Shown: positions 34,086-42,930 of the stretch, piece after piece
Layout: every line of letters starts with the position of its first letter
Numbering within the stretch: position 1 is the stretch's first letter
Source of the DNA: Subdoligranulum sp. CAG:314
Lineage (GTDB): Bacteria; Bacillota; Clostridia; Christensenellales; CAG-314
NCBI GenBank assembly: GCA_000437915.1
Contig: FR901000.1
Span: 181,083-245,082 of the forward strand
Direction of reading: 5' to 3'
Length of the DNA: 64,000 nt
Made by a program: the position numbers and the translations under genes
Notes under the pieces: generated by a model
What the model was told of the DNA's origin: nothing
The model's database searches: none
What the model saw: only the letters and a program-made list of their open reading frames with translations

Positions 34086-35654
34086 TCAGAGACTTTTCAA
34101 AATCTCCTCCCGTTTGCTTTTGTATTCTTCGCTGTTTTTGTCAAGTTTAAGCGTTTCGGCTATCTCGTTCTGCTTTTCCCTCGTGACCTTGTATCTTAGA
34201 GAAATAAAAAATCCGATTGCCATGACAACGATCGGCAGAAAAGCGATGACGATTCTTACCGCAAGCATTGCCGAGTCGCTCTGAGCGACGGGCATGTAAG
34301 CCGTGCCGTTGTCGTATGGCTTTACGAAATAGCCGCTCAGGTCTGCGGGCGCCTCGTAGACCGTTTCAAGATAGCCCGCCGCGCCGATAATAATTGGCGG
34401 AATCGCAAGCCCCACTGCCTGCGCCGTGGTGTTGAGGAAATTGGAAAGCCCCGAAAAGGCTCCTTCCGTCCTTTCGTTGAAATAAAGCTCGCCGACGTCG
34501 CAGACGTCTCCGAATGCCGTGTGGGGCACCAGCACGGGACCGCCTATGCCTATACCGATGACAAACGCCAGCATACAGATAACCCAATCGGGCACCTGCG
34601 ACACGATTTCAAGCGCGCCCGACGCGTCCAGCGTGTAGCTTTGCGCGGGCAGGAAGAAAAGCGCGAATGCCGTGACCGCCCAGACGATTGCGCCGAGACG
34701 ATAAGCAAAGGTTTTGCTTTTGCGCTTGATGAGCCAAAAATAGAAGGGCAGCGCGAAAATCTGCGCGACGAACATAATTGCCGCAGCCACCGTCGCTATC
34801 GGGAAACGCGGAACGCCAAACTGCAAATTGGCGGCGTAGCTTCCTCTCCTTATCCAAAAATCCATAAGCGTGAAGAAAAAGGAGGACATAATCGCCATGC
34901 CCATGCTTGAACACATCTGCATGCCCAGATACTGCCTGTACGATTTGAGCTTGAGAGGTCTGAAAAACTCTTTTATGTTTACTTTTGTTTTTACTGCGGG
35001 AGTTACAATCTGCTCTCTTGCAAACAGCGCGGTTATCAACACGGCGATACAGAAAATCCCGCCGAAAATCGCCGCCATGACGATATAGCTCTGCGCGCCC
35101 TTTTCCGGAGCGGCAATCATGCCGGGCACGGCGACGCACACTATGCTGGAAAAAATCGAAAAGCCCAGCCTGACCGAGTTCACCTTTGTGCGCTCGATGA
35201 AATCTCCGCTCATTTCGCTGCCCAGCGAATAGTAGGGAATGAGTATAAACGACTGCGTCGTGGCGTAAATCAGATACACGAGTATGACCAGCACGATTTT
35301 AAGCGGAACGCTTGTCGTAACGAGATTCCAAGGGAAAAACAAAAGAATGGTCGCCACAATGAGTATGGGCGCGCACACGAGCATGAAGAAACGGCGTTTG
35401 CCGAATCTGCCCGGCTGTTTTCCGTCGCTGATTTTCCCGATAAACGGGTCGATAATTCCGTCCCACACCTTGCTTATCAGCATGATGACGCTCACCCAAT
35501 ACATGGGTATGCCGACGGTAAGCGTCAAAAAGGGCACGAACAGAAAGTTTATTATGTTGAAGCTGCCCCCTCCGAAGATATCGCCGCTGGCAAACGCAAG
35601 TTTGTTTTTCAACCCGACCTTTTGAGCCGTATTTTCCACAGGTAATTTTTCCAT
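34086..35654 (-). CDS. GPH-type MFS sugar:cation symporter
   Basis: 522 residues, about twelve membrane segments, MFS_2 family (melibiose/glycoside-pentoside-hexuronide symporters). The signature DPFIGKISDGKQPGRFGKRR spans 69-88, and the first helix GDIFGGGSFNIINFLFVPF fits. A 30-residue segment near 400-440 (GDVCDVGELYFNERTEGAFS) is the matching second-half loop. GGAGGAAAAAA precedes the ATG. It lies between ychF and the MBL gene in one operon. Substrate probably a glycoside; which one cannot be told. Confidence 0.88.
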   Translation of the reverse strand: MEKLPVENTAQKVGLKNKLAFASGDIFGGGSFNIINFLFVPFLTLTVGIPMYWVSVIMLISKVWDGIIDPFIGKISDGKQPGRFGKRRFFMLVCAPILIVATILLFFPWNLVTTSVPLKIVLVILVYLIYATTQSFILIPYYSLGSEMSGDFIERTKVNSVRLGFSIFSSIVCVAVPGMIAAPEKGAQSYIVMAAIFGGIFCIAVLITALFAREQIVTPAVKTKVNIKEFFRPLKLKSYRQYLGMQMCSSMGMAIMSSFFFTLMDFWIRRGSYAANLQFGVPRFPIATVAAAIMFVAQIFALPFYFWLIKRKSKTFAYRLGAIVWAVTAFALFFLPAQSYTLDASGALEIVSQVPDWVICMLAFVIGIGIGGPVLVPHTAFGDVCDVGELYFNERTEGAFSGLSNFLNTTAQAVGLAIPPIIIGAAGYLETVYEAPADLSGYFVKPYDNGTAYMPVAQSDSAMLAVRIVIAFLPIVVMAIGFFISLRYKVTREKQNEIAETLKLDKNSEEYKSKREEILKSL

Positions 35655-35666
35655 TTTTTTCCTCCG

Positions 35667-36764
35667 TCAAACATTGAAACGGAACAGCACAACGTCGCCG
35701 TCCTTTATTTCGTAGTCCTTTCCCTCGCTCCTGACCTTGCCGCGCTCCTTGGCGTTTGTGTAATTGCCGCATTCGAGCAGCGTTTGGTAGGGCACGACCT
35801 CGGCGCGTATGAAGCCTCTCTCGAAATCGGAGTGGATTTTGCCCGCGGCCTGCGGAGCCTTGGTTCCCCTTTCCACCGTCCAGGCGCGTGTTTCCTTTTC
35901 CCCCGCCGTGAGATAAGAAATAAGCCCCAAAAGCTCGTAGCACTTTTTGACAAGTCGATTGAGTCCGCTTTCCTCTATGCCGTAGCTGTCGAGAAACATT
36001 TGCTTTTCCCCGTCGTCAAGAGAGGACAACTCCTCCTCCACCTTGGCGCAGATGACGAGAGTCTGCGCGCCCTCCTCGGCGGCGCGCCGCCTCACGCGCG
36101 CAACGGCGGGCAGCCCGTCCTCGCTTTTACCCAAATCCGACTCGGAAATGTTGGCGGCGTAAACGACGGGCTTTGCCGTCAGAAGAAACAGCTCGTTTAC
36201 CTTTGCCCTTTCCTCCGCGTCAAGTGCAACGCTGCGGGCGGGTTTTCCCTCGCTCAGCGCCGCGTAAACCTTGTCCAGCGCCCCGACCTCCGAGGCGTAG
36301 GACTTGTCCCCCTTGTTGAGCAATGCTTTTGCCTTTTCCAGACGGGACTTTACCGTTTCGAGGTCGGCAAGCACGAGCTCCAAATTGATTGTGTCCATAT
36401 CCGCCACAGGGTCGATTTTGTCGGATACGTGCGTCACGTCCGCGTCCTCAAAGCATCTGACGACGTGAACTATCGCGTCAACCTCCCGTATGTGGCTTAA
36501 AAACTTGTTTCCCAGCCCCTCGCCGCGGCTTGCGCCCTTGACGAGTCCCGCTATATCCACGAATTTGAGATAAGTGGGCGTGATTTTTTTGCTGTCGTAC
36601 AGCGCGGCAAGCTTGTCAAGCCTCTCGTCGGGCACGGCGACCACACCCACGTTCGGCTCGATTGTGCAGAACGGATAGTTGGCTATTTCGGCTTTTGCCT
36701 GCGTTATCGCGTTGAACAGCGTGCTTTTGCCTACATTGGGCAGTCCCACGACACCTAATTTCAT
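35667..36764 (-). CDS. ychF: redox-regulated ATPase/GTPase YchF
   Basis: 365 residues, full length. Obg-like P-loop GLPNVGKST (7-15), switch region YPFCTIEPNVGVV, DIAGLVKGASRGEGLGNKFL, and a coiled-coil insertion followed by the C-terminal TGS domain (RAEVVPYQTLLECGNYTNAK) ending VLFRFNV. A universal ribosome-associated protein. GGAGAAAG lies upstream. It heads a five-gene leftward operon with 12-15-base gaps or overlaps: GPH symporter, WalJ-like, CPBP, RlmH. Confidence 0.96.
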   Translation of the reverse strand: MKLGVVGLPNVGKSTLFNAITQAKAEIANYPFCTIEPNVGVVAVPDERLDKLAALYDSKKITPTYLKFVDIAGLVKGASRGEGLGNKFLSHIREVDAIVHVVRCFEDADVTHVSDKIDPVADMDTINLELVLADLETVKSRLEKAKALLNKGDKSYASEVGALDKVYAALSEGKPARSVALDAEERAKVNELFLLTAKPVVYAANISESDLGKSEDGLPAVARVRRRAAEEGAQTLVICAKVEEELSSLDDGEKQMFLDSYGIEESGLNRLVKKCYELLGLISYLTAGEKETRAWTVERGTKAPQAAGKIHSDFERGFIRAEVVPYQTLLECGNYTNAKERGKVRSEGKDYEIKDGDVVLFRFNV

Positions 36765-36898
36765 AATTTCAGTTCTTTCTCCATATATTAACTAATGGTA
36801 TGCGCCGGCAAAAGGCGCGAAAGCAACCTCTCAAAAAGCGCAATACAAAATGATTATACACTAACCGACGCGGATTGTAAACAAGGAGAAAGGGCAAA

Positions 36899-37654
36899 AT
36901 GAATGTTTGGCAGAGTATTTTTTTCGGACTTATTCAGGGCTTCACCGAATTTCTGCCCGTTTCGAGCAGCGGACACCTGCTCCTCGTTTCCGCGCTTACG
37001 GGAGTGGAATGCCCGCTTTTCATGAGCGTTATGCTGCACGTAGGCACGCTTTTCGCCGTCATAATCGCGTACAGAAAGCCGCTGCTGCAAATTCTTCGCC
37101 ATCCGATTTCGGACAAACGCCTTTTGTACCTTGTCATAGCCAGCATACCGACGTTTATAATTGCCGCGGCAGTCAAATTCTTTCTGCCCGAAGGCGTCGA
37201 CAAATACATTCTGCCTGTCGGCTTTGCCTTAACTGCCGCCCTGCTTTTGCTTTCCAGTCTCAACAAAAACAAATTTTCCGTAGGCGAAAAGGGTGTGCTC
37301 CCCCTGTTGATAACGGGCGTCGCGCAGGGTATGGCTTGTTTCGCCGGCTTGTCGAGAAGCGGCGCCACCATCTGCACAATGAGCCTGTTCGACATCAAAC
37401 GCGAGGAAAGCGGCGAATTCAGCTTTCTTTTGTCCATACCCGTGATTTTGGCAGGCGCGGCGGTAGAGCTGATCGAAGCCTTCGCCACTTCCGCAGAGAT
37501 AAATTGGGGCAGCGTTTCAATCGGCGTCGTCGCGGCGTTTTTTGCCGGACTGCTTGCAATCGGCATAGTCCAAAAAGCGTTGAAAAACGCCGATTTCAAA
37601 TGGTTTGCGCTCTATATGCCCGTACCCTTTCTTTTGAGCCTTCTTGTGCTTTAA
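36899..37654 (+). CDS. uppP: undecaprenyl-diphosphatase UppP (BacA)
   Basis: 251 residues, about eight membrane segments. Motif I QGFTEFLPVSSSGH (13-26) and motif II LSRSGATI (151-158) with catalytic E17, S24/H26 and R153 are intact. Recycles undecaprenyl pyrophosphate for peptidoglycan synthesis; overexpression gives bacitracin resistance in related bacteria. AAGGAGAAAGGG precedes the ATG. It is divergent from ychF and ends at a hairpin terminator. Confidence 0.96.
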   Translation: MNVWQSIFFGLIQGFTEFLPVSSSGHLLLVSALTGVECPLFMSVMLHVGTLFAVIIAYRKPLLQILRHPISDKRLLYLVIASIPTFIIAAAVKFFLPEGVDKYILPVGFALTAALLLLSSLNKNKFSVGEKGVLPLLITGVAQGMACFAGLSRSGATICTMSLFDIKREESGEFSFLLSIPVILAGAAVELIEAFATSAEINWGSVSIGVVAAFFAGLLAIGIVQKALKNADFKWFALYMPVPFLLSLLVL

Positions 37655-37655
37655 G

Positions 37656-37677
37656 CAAGGCGGAAACTCCGCCCTTG
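37656..37677 (+). terminator. hairpin terminator of uppP
   Basis: CAAGGCGG and CCGCCCTTG (one bulged C) around AAACT, followed by TCTTTTTT. Confidence 0.65.
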
Positions 37678-37787
37678 TCTTTTTTACTTTTTTCGCTCCC
37701 AAGCCGACAACACGCGCTTTTCGGCAGTCAAGCCGCAGTTGACCAGAAAACTCAAAAGCGTTATAATAAAAGCGTAAAGGAGTCGAA

Positions 37788-38612
37788 ATGGAAATAGAAC
37801 TGCGAGATTTGAGATATTTTCTTGCCGTCGCGCAACAGGAGAGCATAACCAAAGCGGCGGAATATCTTTTTATCGCCCAGCCAAGCCTGTCAAGGCGGAT
37901 GCAAAAGCTGGAAAGCGAATTGAACCGCCTTTTGTTTGTCAGAGGCAGCAGAAAGGTGACTCTCACGCAGGCGGGCGAGCTGCTCAAAAAACGGGCGGAG
38001 GAAATGCTCCAGCTTTACGAAAAAACGCAGGCGGAGCTGCTTGCGGACGGCGAGAGCTTGAGCGGAGACGTCTACATCGGAGGCGGCGAATCGTGCGGCG
38101 TGCGCATAGTGGCGCGTGCCGCCAAGCAAATTCAGTCAAAGCATCCGGAGCTCAAATTTCATTTTTTCAGCGGCGACACACACGACGTAAAGGACAAGCT
38201 TGACAAAGGGCTTATCGACTTCGGAGTTTTCGTGGAGCCATCCGACTTAACCGAATACGATTATATCCGTCTGCCCGCGGAGGACACGTGGGGCGTGCTA
38301 ATGCCCAAAAGCTCGATTCTTGCCCGAAAGGAAAGCGTCACGGCAAACGACCTGAAAGGACTGCCCCTGATTTGTTCGCGGCACAGCATAGTGCAGAAGG
38401 CTCTTGACGAATGGTTTTCCGCGTCGGACTGCAAGCCCGCGGTAAACGTAACCTACAATCTCATCTACAACGCCTCGCTTATGGTCGAGGAGGGTATGGG
38501 CTACGCCATAGGACTTGACAGACTGATAAACACGACAGGCAGCGATTTGTGCTTCCGCCCCCTGTCGCCCCGCCTGACAGCGCGGTTGGTCGTGGCATGG
38601 AAAAAACATTAG
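37788..38612 (+). CDS. LysR-family transcriptional regulator
   Basis: 274 residues. N-terminal winged HTH of the LysR type, LRDLRYFLAVAQQESITKAA and EYLFIAQPSLSRRMQKLESE, then a periplasmic-binding-like effector domain from about 90 to the end (GDVYIGGGESCGVRIVARAA). The first recognition-helix region and the FLAVAQ motif are typical. AAAGGAG precedes the ATG. LysR proteins usually control a divergent gene, but the neighbour uppP points the same way, so no target is evident. Confidence 0.93.
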   Translation: MEIELRDLRYFLAVAQQESITKAAEYLFIAQPSLSRRMQKLESELNRLLFVRGSRKVTLTQAGELLKKRAEEMLQLYEKTQAELLADGESLSGDVYIGGGESCGVRIVARAAKQIQSKHPELKFHFFSGDTHDVKDKLDKGLIDFGVFVEPSDLTEYDYIRLPAEDTWGVLMPKSSILARKESVTANDLKGLPLICSRHSIVQKALDEWFSASDCKPAVNVTYNLIYNASLMVEEGMGYAIGLDRLINTTGSDLCFRPLSPRLTARLVVAWKKH

Positions 38613-38615
38613 GTC

Positions 38616-38723
38616 ATGTCGAAAGCGTCGGGCGCGTTTCTCAACGCCCTGAAAAAAGCGTCCGAACCGCTCCGCGACACGGAGGACGGGGAAGAAAAAC
38701 GGGATACCGTTACTTCAAAATAA
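38616..38723 (+). CDS. possible 35-aa charged peptide
   Basis: ATG 38616 lies three bases after the LysR stop. The 35 residues begin MSKASGAFLNALKKASEPLR and end in a run of charged residues. Third-base usage looks coding, but there is no ribosome binding site apart from AGG at 38611. It could be translated by reinitiation after LysR or be chance. Confidence 0.25.
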   Translation: MSKASGAFLNALKKASEPLRDTEDGEEKRDTVTSK

Positions 38724-38742
38724 AAAGTCACGAAATATTAAA

Positions 38743-38765
38743 AACGGCGGAAAACTCCCGCCGTT
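38743..38765 (+). terminator. hairpin terminator after the LysR gene
   Basis: AACGGCGG and CCGCCGTT around a seven-base loop, followed by ACTTTTTA; it lies before the convergent spoIIE 3' end. Confidence 0.75.
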
Positions 38766-38816
38766 ACTTTTTACGTCGCTTTCCCGCCTCAAAGCGGCAA
38801 AAAACGCCAAACAAAC

Positions 38817-41135
38817 TCACTGTTTAATTCGCGCCACAATCACCGTTATGTCGTCCTTGGGCTTTTCGTCATAGTTAATCATTGCTTTGCCGAACAGCTT
38901 GTCTGCAATGATTTGAGGGTCGGACGACTCGGTTTCCGCAAGCAGCGCCGCCATATCGTCCTTGTTTTCAAACGCGTCGGAAAAGCCGTCGCTAGCAAGC
39001 ACAATCACGTCGTTTGCTTTAAGCGCTTTTTTTGTGATTGTAGGCTGCATTTCCTCCAAAACGCCGAGAGGCAGACTGCCTCCCGACACGAACTGCACCT
39101 CCCCGCCGCTTTTGATAAGCCCCTGCGGCGCGCCCAGCTTGATGAAATCGGCCGTTCCCTTCATCAAATCCACAACGCATATATCCACCGCCGTAAAGGT
39201 CTCGTCGTTTACGGAGGTGAGCAGTCTGTTGACGCTTTTGAGTATAAGCTCGTTGTCAAAGCCCGCCTTGTAAAAATTCTCCACCAACGACACGGCGGAC
39301 TCCGAAGCTCTTTCCGCCTCTTTGCCGCTGCCCATGCCGTCGCATACCGCAAGCAAAAACTTGTCCTTGTCAAGCCTGACAAAGCTGTGTGTGTCGCCCG
39401 AGACCTCGCTGCCCGCCTTCTTGGCGGCGCAGAAACCGAATTCCACGTCATAAACGGGTTTGGGCTTCAAGTACAGCACCGTCCAATTTTCGTTGTCGGT
39501 GTTCTCCCGCGCGCAAACGCCGAGCTTTGCGTTTACCACCTCGGAAACCACGCTTTCGAGGTTTTCCTTGCGCGCGTCGCGCGAATTTACCACAAGCGTA
39601 ACGTTAAGCTCCCCTCCCTCGTTGAAAATAACGGCTTCCTTTGTCAGTATGTTGTAAAAGGTAAGCTGCTCCACAAGCTGCTTTTCCCGCTCGGTGTCAA
39701 AACGTATGGTGGCTTTGCTTTCCTCGCTCAGTCCCAGCATAATCCGCGACACCCCTCCGAGTTGGTCGCCAATCAGGTTTCTGCTGTTGTCCGAGCTTGC
39801 CGCGACGAGATAATACTGCTTGTATGCCGCCACCTGTTGGTTTACGTTGCTCAAAAGCGTGCTTGTCCTGAGACACCTCGACGCAAGCGAGCTGTTGAGG
39901 TCAAGCACGGTAGCCTTGCCCCTGTCGAGAGCGTTGCCCACCACGTCGCAAAAAGCCTGTTCGCTGTCCTTTATTTCCCTGCGCCAGCACTTTACGCTTT
40001 CGGGACAATCCTTGCAGGTAAGCTCGGCAACCTCGTTGGCAATGCTCACCTGCGCCTTTTCGGGAGGGATTACGTTGTTGTTCAGCGTCTTGAAGGTAAG
40101 CTGCATGGCGTAAAAAATTTCCGACAGCTCAAAAAGCTTTCGACTTAGGTTTACGCGCAGACGGTTGACTATGTGGCGCGGGGAGTATTTTTCCTTGGTG
40201 TTGCCTGAAACCGCTTTGAGATATTCGAGAGTTTTGCCGGGTATGCAGCAAAAAACCGCGCAGGACGCTACCGCCGCAATCAATCTCAGGCTGTTGAAGC
40301 CGTCGTAAATATCGAAAAAATATACAAGCGCCACCTCGCACAGCAAAAGCGCAAGCGCCGAAAGCCACCTTGACAGCGGCATAAACGCCACGGCGCAGAC
40401 CGACCAGAGTCCGCACACCGCTACCTGCGTGAGACTGCCAGCATTGAGCGCGCAGGCAAAGCCGATTGTCGCGGCAAGCGCGTAGCAGGCGCTTTTTCCG
40501 TAGACGAACAGCGTCAAAAGCACGGCGAGAGGCGCAATGAACGCAAGCAAACCGACTCCTCCGACGCGAATCAAATCCAGCGCCTTGAAAACGCACAGTG
40601 CAAAAACCGCCAGACAAATGTTTTCTTCAACGGTAAGACGATATTTCAGTCCCCTGATAAAAAGCGCGCGCAGCACGTAAATACATACGAAGGAAAATAC
40701 AATTCCCGCGCCTGCGGCAATCAGCTTGTTTACCAGCTCCTGACTCTCGGAGGTTTTGAATAGCACGAAAAAAATCTGAGACGCGGCAAGATAAAGTATC
40801 AGCAGCCATTTGTTGATTTTGCGGCGGCATTTGATGTGGACAAAGCTCACGCCCAGCATGACGGCGCACTGAACGGCGGAAACCAATACGCAGTCTATCC
40901 CCGACGCAAACGACGTCGCCAAAAACAAAACGGACGGCGCCAAAAGCCTGTTGCAGTAAAGCGCTCCGACGAAAAGTCCGAATGCAAGCTGACCGTAAAG
41001 CCCGTCCGCGGTCAGTCTCAAAAGAACGAATCCCGCCGCAAGCGATACGCATTCGAGAAGAGACCTCCACACGCTTGCTCCCTTTGCCTTTGTCGGCGCT
41101 ATCGATATGCGCGCCGCTCCCGTTTGTCTGTTCAT
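38817..41135 (-). CDS. spoIIE: stage II sporulation protein E (SpoIIE), PP2C phosphatase
   Basis: 772 residues, the usual SpoIIE size. Residues 25-300 contain about ten membrane segments; 310-560 is the regulatory region with the cysteine cluster CKDCPESVKCW; 565-770 is the PP2C domain with metal-binding CDGMGSGKEA (D599) and ASDGFSDAF (D716). SpoIIE dephosphorylates SpoIIAA at the polar septum and activates sigma-F in the forespore. Its presence is strong evidence that the organism forms endospores or descends from one that did. No other sporulation gene lies nearby. Confidence 0.96.
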   Translation of the reverse strand: MNRQTGAARISIAPTKAKGASVWRSLLECVSLAAGFVLLRLTADGLYGQLAFGLFVGALYCNRLLAPSVLFLATSFASGIDCVLVSAVQCAVMLGVSFVHIKCRRKINKWLLILYLAASQIFFVLFKTSESQELVNKLIAAGAGIVFSFVCIYVLRALFIRGLKYRLTVEENICLAVFALCVFKALDLIRVGGVGLLAFIAPLAVLLTLFVYGKSACYALAATIGFACALNAGSLTQVAVCGLWSVCAVAFMPLSRWLSALALLLCEVALVYFFDIYDGFNSLRLIAAVASCAVFCCIPGKTLEYLKAVSGNTKEKYSPRHIVNRLRVNLSRKLFELSEIFYAMQLTFKTLNNNVIPPEKAQVSIANEVAELTCKDCPESVKCWRREIKDSEQAFCDVVGNALDRGKATVLDLNSSLASRCLRTSTLLSNVNQQVAAYKQYYLVAASSDNSRNLIGDQLGGVSRIMLGLSEESKATIRFDTEREKQLVEQLTFYNILTKEAVIFNEGGELNVTLVVNSRDARKENLESVVSEVVNAKLGVCARENTDNENWTVLYLKPKPVYDVEFGFCAAKKAGSEVSGDTHSFVRLDKDKFLLAVCDGMGSGKEAERASESAVSLVENFYKAGFDNELILKSVNRLLTSVNDETFTAVDICVVDLMKGTADFIKLGAPQGLIKSGGEVQFVSGGSLPLGVLEEMQPTITKKALKANDVIVLASDGFSDAFENKDDMAALLAETESSDPQIIADKLFGKAMINYDEKPKDDITVIVARIKQ

Positions 41136-41260
41136 AACCCTTTCGCTTCCTCCCTTGACTGTATAACGTCATTTTAAAATAAGGAAACGTAAAAAATTTC
41201 GCTCCATATGTCGCCGCGCGTCGAACTTTATCGAATTATTTCCCGTAAAAGCGCATAAAA

Positions 41261-41287
41261 AAACCTTACCCCTTATGGGGAAGGTTT
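41261..41287 (-). terminator. hairpin terminator after the Dabb gene
   Basis: AAACCTTACCCC and GGGGAAGGTTT (one bulged A) around TTAT, flanked by A- and T-runs. Confidence 0.7.
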
Positions 41288-41298
41288 CTTTTGCGCGT

Positions 41299-41598
41299 TC
41301 AGGCTTGGTCGAACTCGAAATCCACCGAAACGCTCTTTTCGGTCAGCTCGTGCATGACGGGCTTGACTTCTTTGCAGTGGAACTCGTTTTTCTGATATTC
41401 CTCCAAATCCTCTCTGCTTTTCAAAGTCACCGCTAGCGCAAGGTCGTAGGAGCGCGCGCTGCCTACAAAATCCGCGCCCGCCTCGACGGACAAAACCTGC
41501 GGCACGTTAAAACGCATACTCAACAAAGCTGCCGTTGCTCTGTCAAGATTTTCCCTGCTGTTGTCTTTGAATTTGTAGCACACGATATGCTTAACCAT
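41299..41598 (-). CDS. stress-responsive alpha/beta-barrel (Dabb) protein
   Basis: 99 residues in the ferredoxin-like Dabb fold: MVKHIVCYKFKDNSRENLDR, VLSVEAGADFVGS, YDLALAVTLKSREDLEEYQK, and HCKEVKPVMHELTEKSVSVD (dimer-forming end). The domain occurs in stress proteins and in polyketide cyclases, but the small bacterial proteins have no established reaction. It overlaps the preceding gene by eight bases, so the pair is translationally coupled. Confidence 0.9.
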   Translation of the reverse strand: MVKHIVCYKFKDNSRENLDRATAALLSMRFNVPQVLSVEAGADFVGSARSYDLALAVTLKSREDLEEYQKNEFHCKEVKPVMHELTEKSVSVDFEFDQA

Positions 41599-41929
41599 CC
41601 TTTTCCTCCGTCTGTCCGTTTCGTCCGAAATTCCTTTCCAGGTGCTCTTTCTCCTCGCGCAGTCTTTCCTCCACCGCCTTTATAAGCGGAAGATTTTTTT
41701 CCAGATTGGGATTTAGTCCCATATTCGCCCTGCGATAACGCGGATTGCGCTGATTGACCAGCGCCACGCTCCTCTTTGTGTCGCGCTTTCTCGACGACAC
41801 GTTGAAAACCGTCCCGTCCGTCGTCTTTATTTGCAGCGCCTCGCCGCCGTCGAAGGTGACGCACCGCTCCACGAAGTCGGTTTTTAGAAGCAGCTCCTGC
41901 ACTTTTCTCAAAAACTCTTTGTTTTCCAT
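41591..41929 (-). CDS. small hypothetical protein (112 aa)
   Basis: A short alpha/beta N-terminal part (MENKEFLRKVQELLLKTDFV, ALQIKTTDGTVFNVSSRKRD) followed by a helical, charged tail (NLPLIKAVEERLREEKEHLE). No family recognised. No ribosome binding site: a TTGACA-N17-TAAAAT promoter ends 11 bases before the ATG, giving a leader of about five bases. It overlaps the Dabb gene by eight bases. Confidence 0.7.
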   Translation of the reverse strand: MENKEFLRKVQELLLKTDFVERCVTFDGGEALQIKTTDGTVFNVSSRKRDTKRSVALVNQRNPRYRRANMGLNPNLEKNLPLIKAVEERLREEKEHLERNFGRNGQTEEKDG

Positions 41930-41940
41930 TTTCGAAATTT

Positions 41941-41969
41941 ATTTTAAAACAAAAGACGGCTTCTGTCAA
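41941..41969 (-). promoter_or_regulatory. promoter with near-leaderless geometry, inside the end of the upstream gene
   Basis: On the minus strand TTGACA (41964-41969), 17 bases, TAAAAT (41941-41946); the start codon at 41929 is 11 bases beyond the -10 box. It overlaps the stop region of the gene ending at 41966. Confidence 0.7.
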
Positions 41970-42814
41970 GAAACCGCCCTGCCTCTTTTTACTTTTCCGT
42001 CCGTCGTGTCCTGATACAACACGTAATATTTTTCGCCGTTTTTAAGCGTGGTCAATTCAAAATCCCCGTCCGCGCTTTTGCCTTCGGGCGCGGGCAACGC
42101 GTAGCAGATGAAGCTGGGCGCGCCGTCGTCGGTAAGCAGCCCCAAAGCGAAATGCTTGTTCTTTCTCGATATTTTTATCCAATAAGAATTTTCAAACCTG
42201 TCTATCAGCTCGGGCGCTGCGGGAAAATTGTCGAACAGCTTTTGCAGCTGCTCCCTGACGGAAAGATAGTAGCTGCCGCCGTTTTCCTGCTCGTAATATC
42301 TCCTGAAAGCCTCGCTGTATTCCTCTATGCTCTTGTTTCGGGCTATTTCGTCCACAACAAAGCTCGTCCCCTCAAAATAATTTCCGGCGCGCTCCACAAA
42401 GCTTTCGTAAGGCTCGTCGTCTTTCGTTTCCTCCGCGGCGGGCGGCGTCCTTAAACCGGCGTCGTTTATTTTTTCAAGCTCCTTTTTCAGCATGGCAAAG
42501 AGCGCCCCGCTTTCTGACGCGCCGTCGGACGCGTAGGCGAGAGCTTCCAGACGGGCGGATTTGACGGCTATCAGGCACTCCGCGCGGTTGAGCGTAGGAC
42601 AGTCCAGCTCGAATTCGGCGCTTTTGGCGGTAAGCTCCCTTACGAACAGCCTTTTGTCGAGAAGCAGCGCCGCCCACAAATCGCCCTTGGGCGCCTTCAT
42701 CGTGTTTGCGGCAAGCTTGACGCGGGTGGTCGCTCCGTTGCAAAGCAGATAAACGAGTCCGAGAGAGCCGAGAGAATTCATACTGTTGATTACCAGATAT
42801 TTTTTGTAAAACAT
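41966..42814 (-). CDS. hypothetical protein (282 aa)
   Basis: Start taken at ATG 42812-42814; TATAAT ends seven bases before it and there is no ribosome binding site, so a leaderless start is possible, and a TTG 11 codons upstream is less likely. The protein is soluble, with an N-terminal beta part (LGLVYLLCNGATTRVKLAAN), a middle helical region with an acidic linker, and a C-terminal beta part (WIKISRKNKHFALGLLTDDG). No family recognised. Confidence 0.7.
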   Translation of the reverse strand: MFYKKYLVINSMNSLGSLGLVYLLCNGATTRVKLAANTMKAPKGDLWAALLLDKRLFVRELTAKSAEFELDCPTLNRAECLIAVKSARLEALAYASDGASESGALFAMLKKELEKINDAGLRTPPAAEETKDDEPYESFVERAGNYFEGTSFVVDEIARNKSIEEYSEAFRRYYEQENGGSYYLSVREQLQKLFDNFPAAPELIDRFENSYWIKISRKNKHFALGLLTDDGAPSFICYALPAPEGKSADGDFELTTLKNGEKYYVLYQDTTDGKVKRGRAVS

Positions 42815-42893
42815 ACCTACTATTATATAGACGAAGCCTCCCGGCAAAATGACATTTTTTGCAAATTTTTACGCTTTTATGTCACAGACGAAA

Positions 42894-42918
42894 AAAGGGC
42901 GCGTTTTACGCGCCCTTT
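42894..42918 (-). terminator. hairpin terminator after ung
   Basis: AAAGGGCGCG and CGCGCCCTTT around TTTTA, with A-runs to the left giving a U-run on the minus strand. Confidence 0.8.
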
Positions 42919-42930
42919 GAAGCTCAAATT

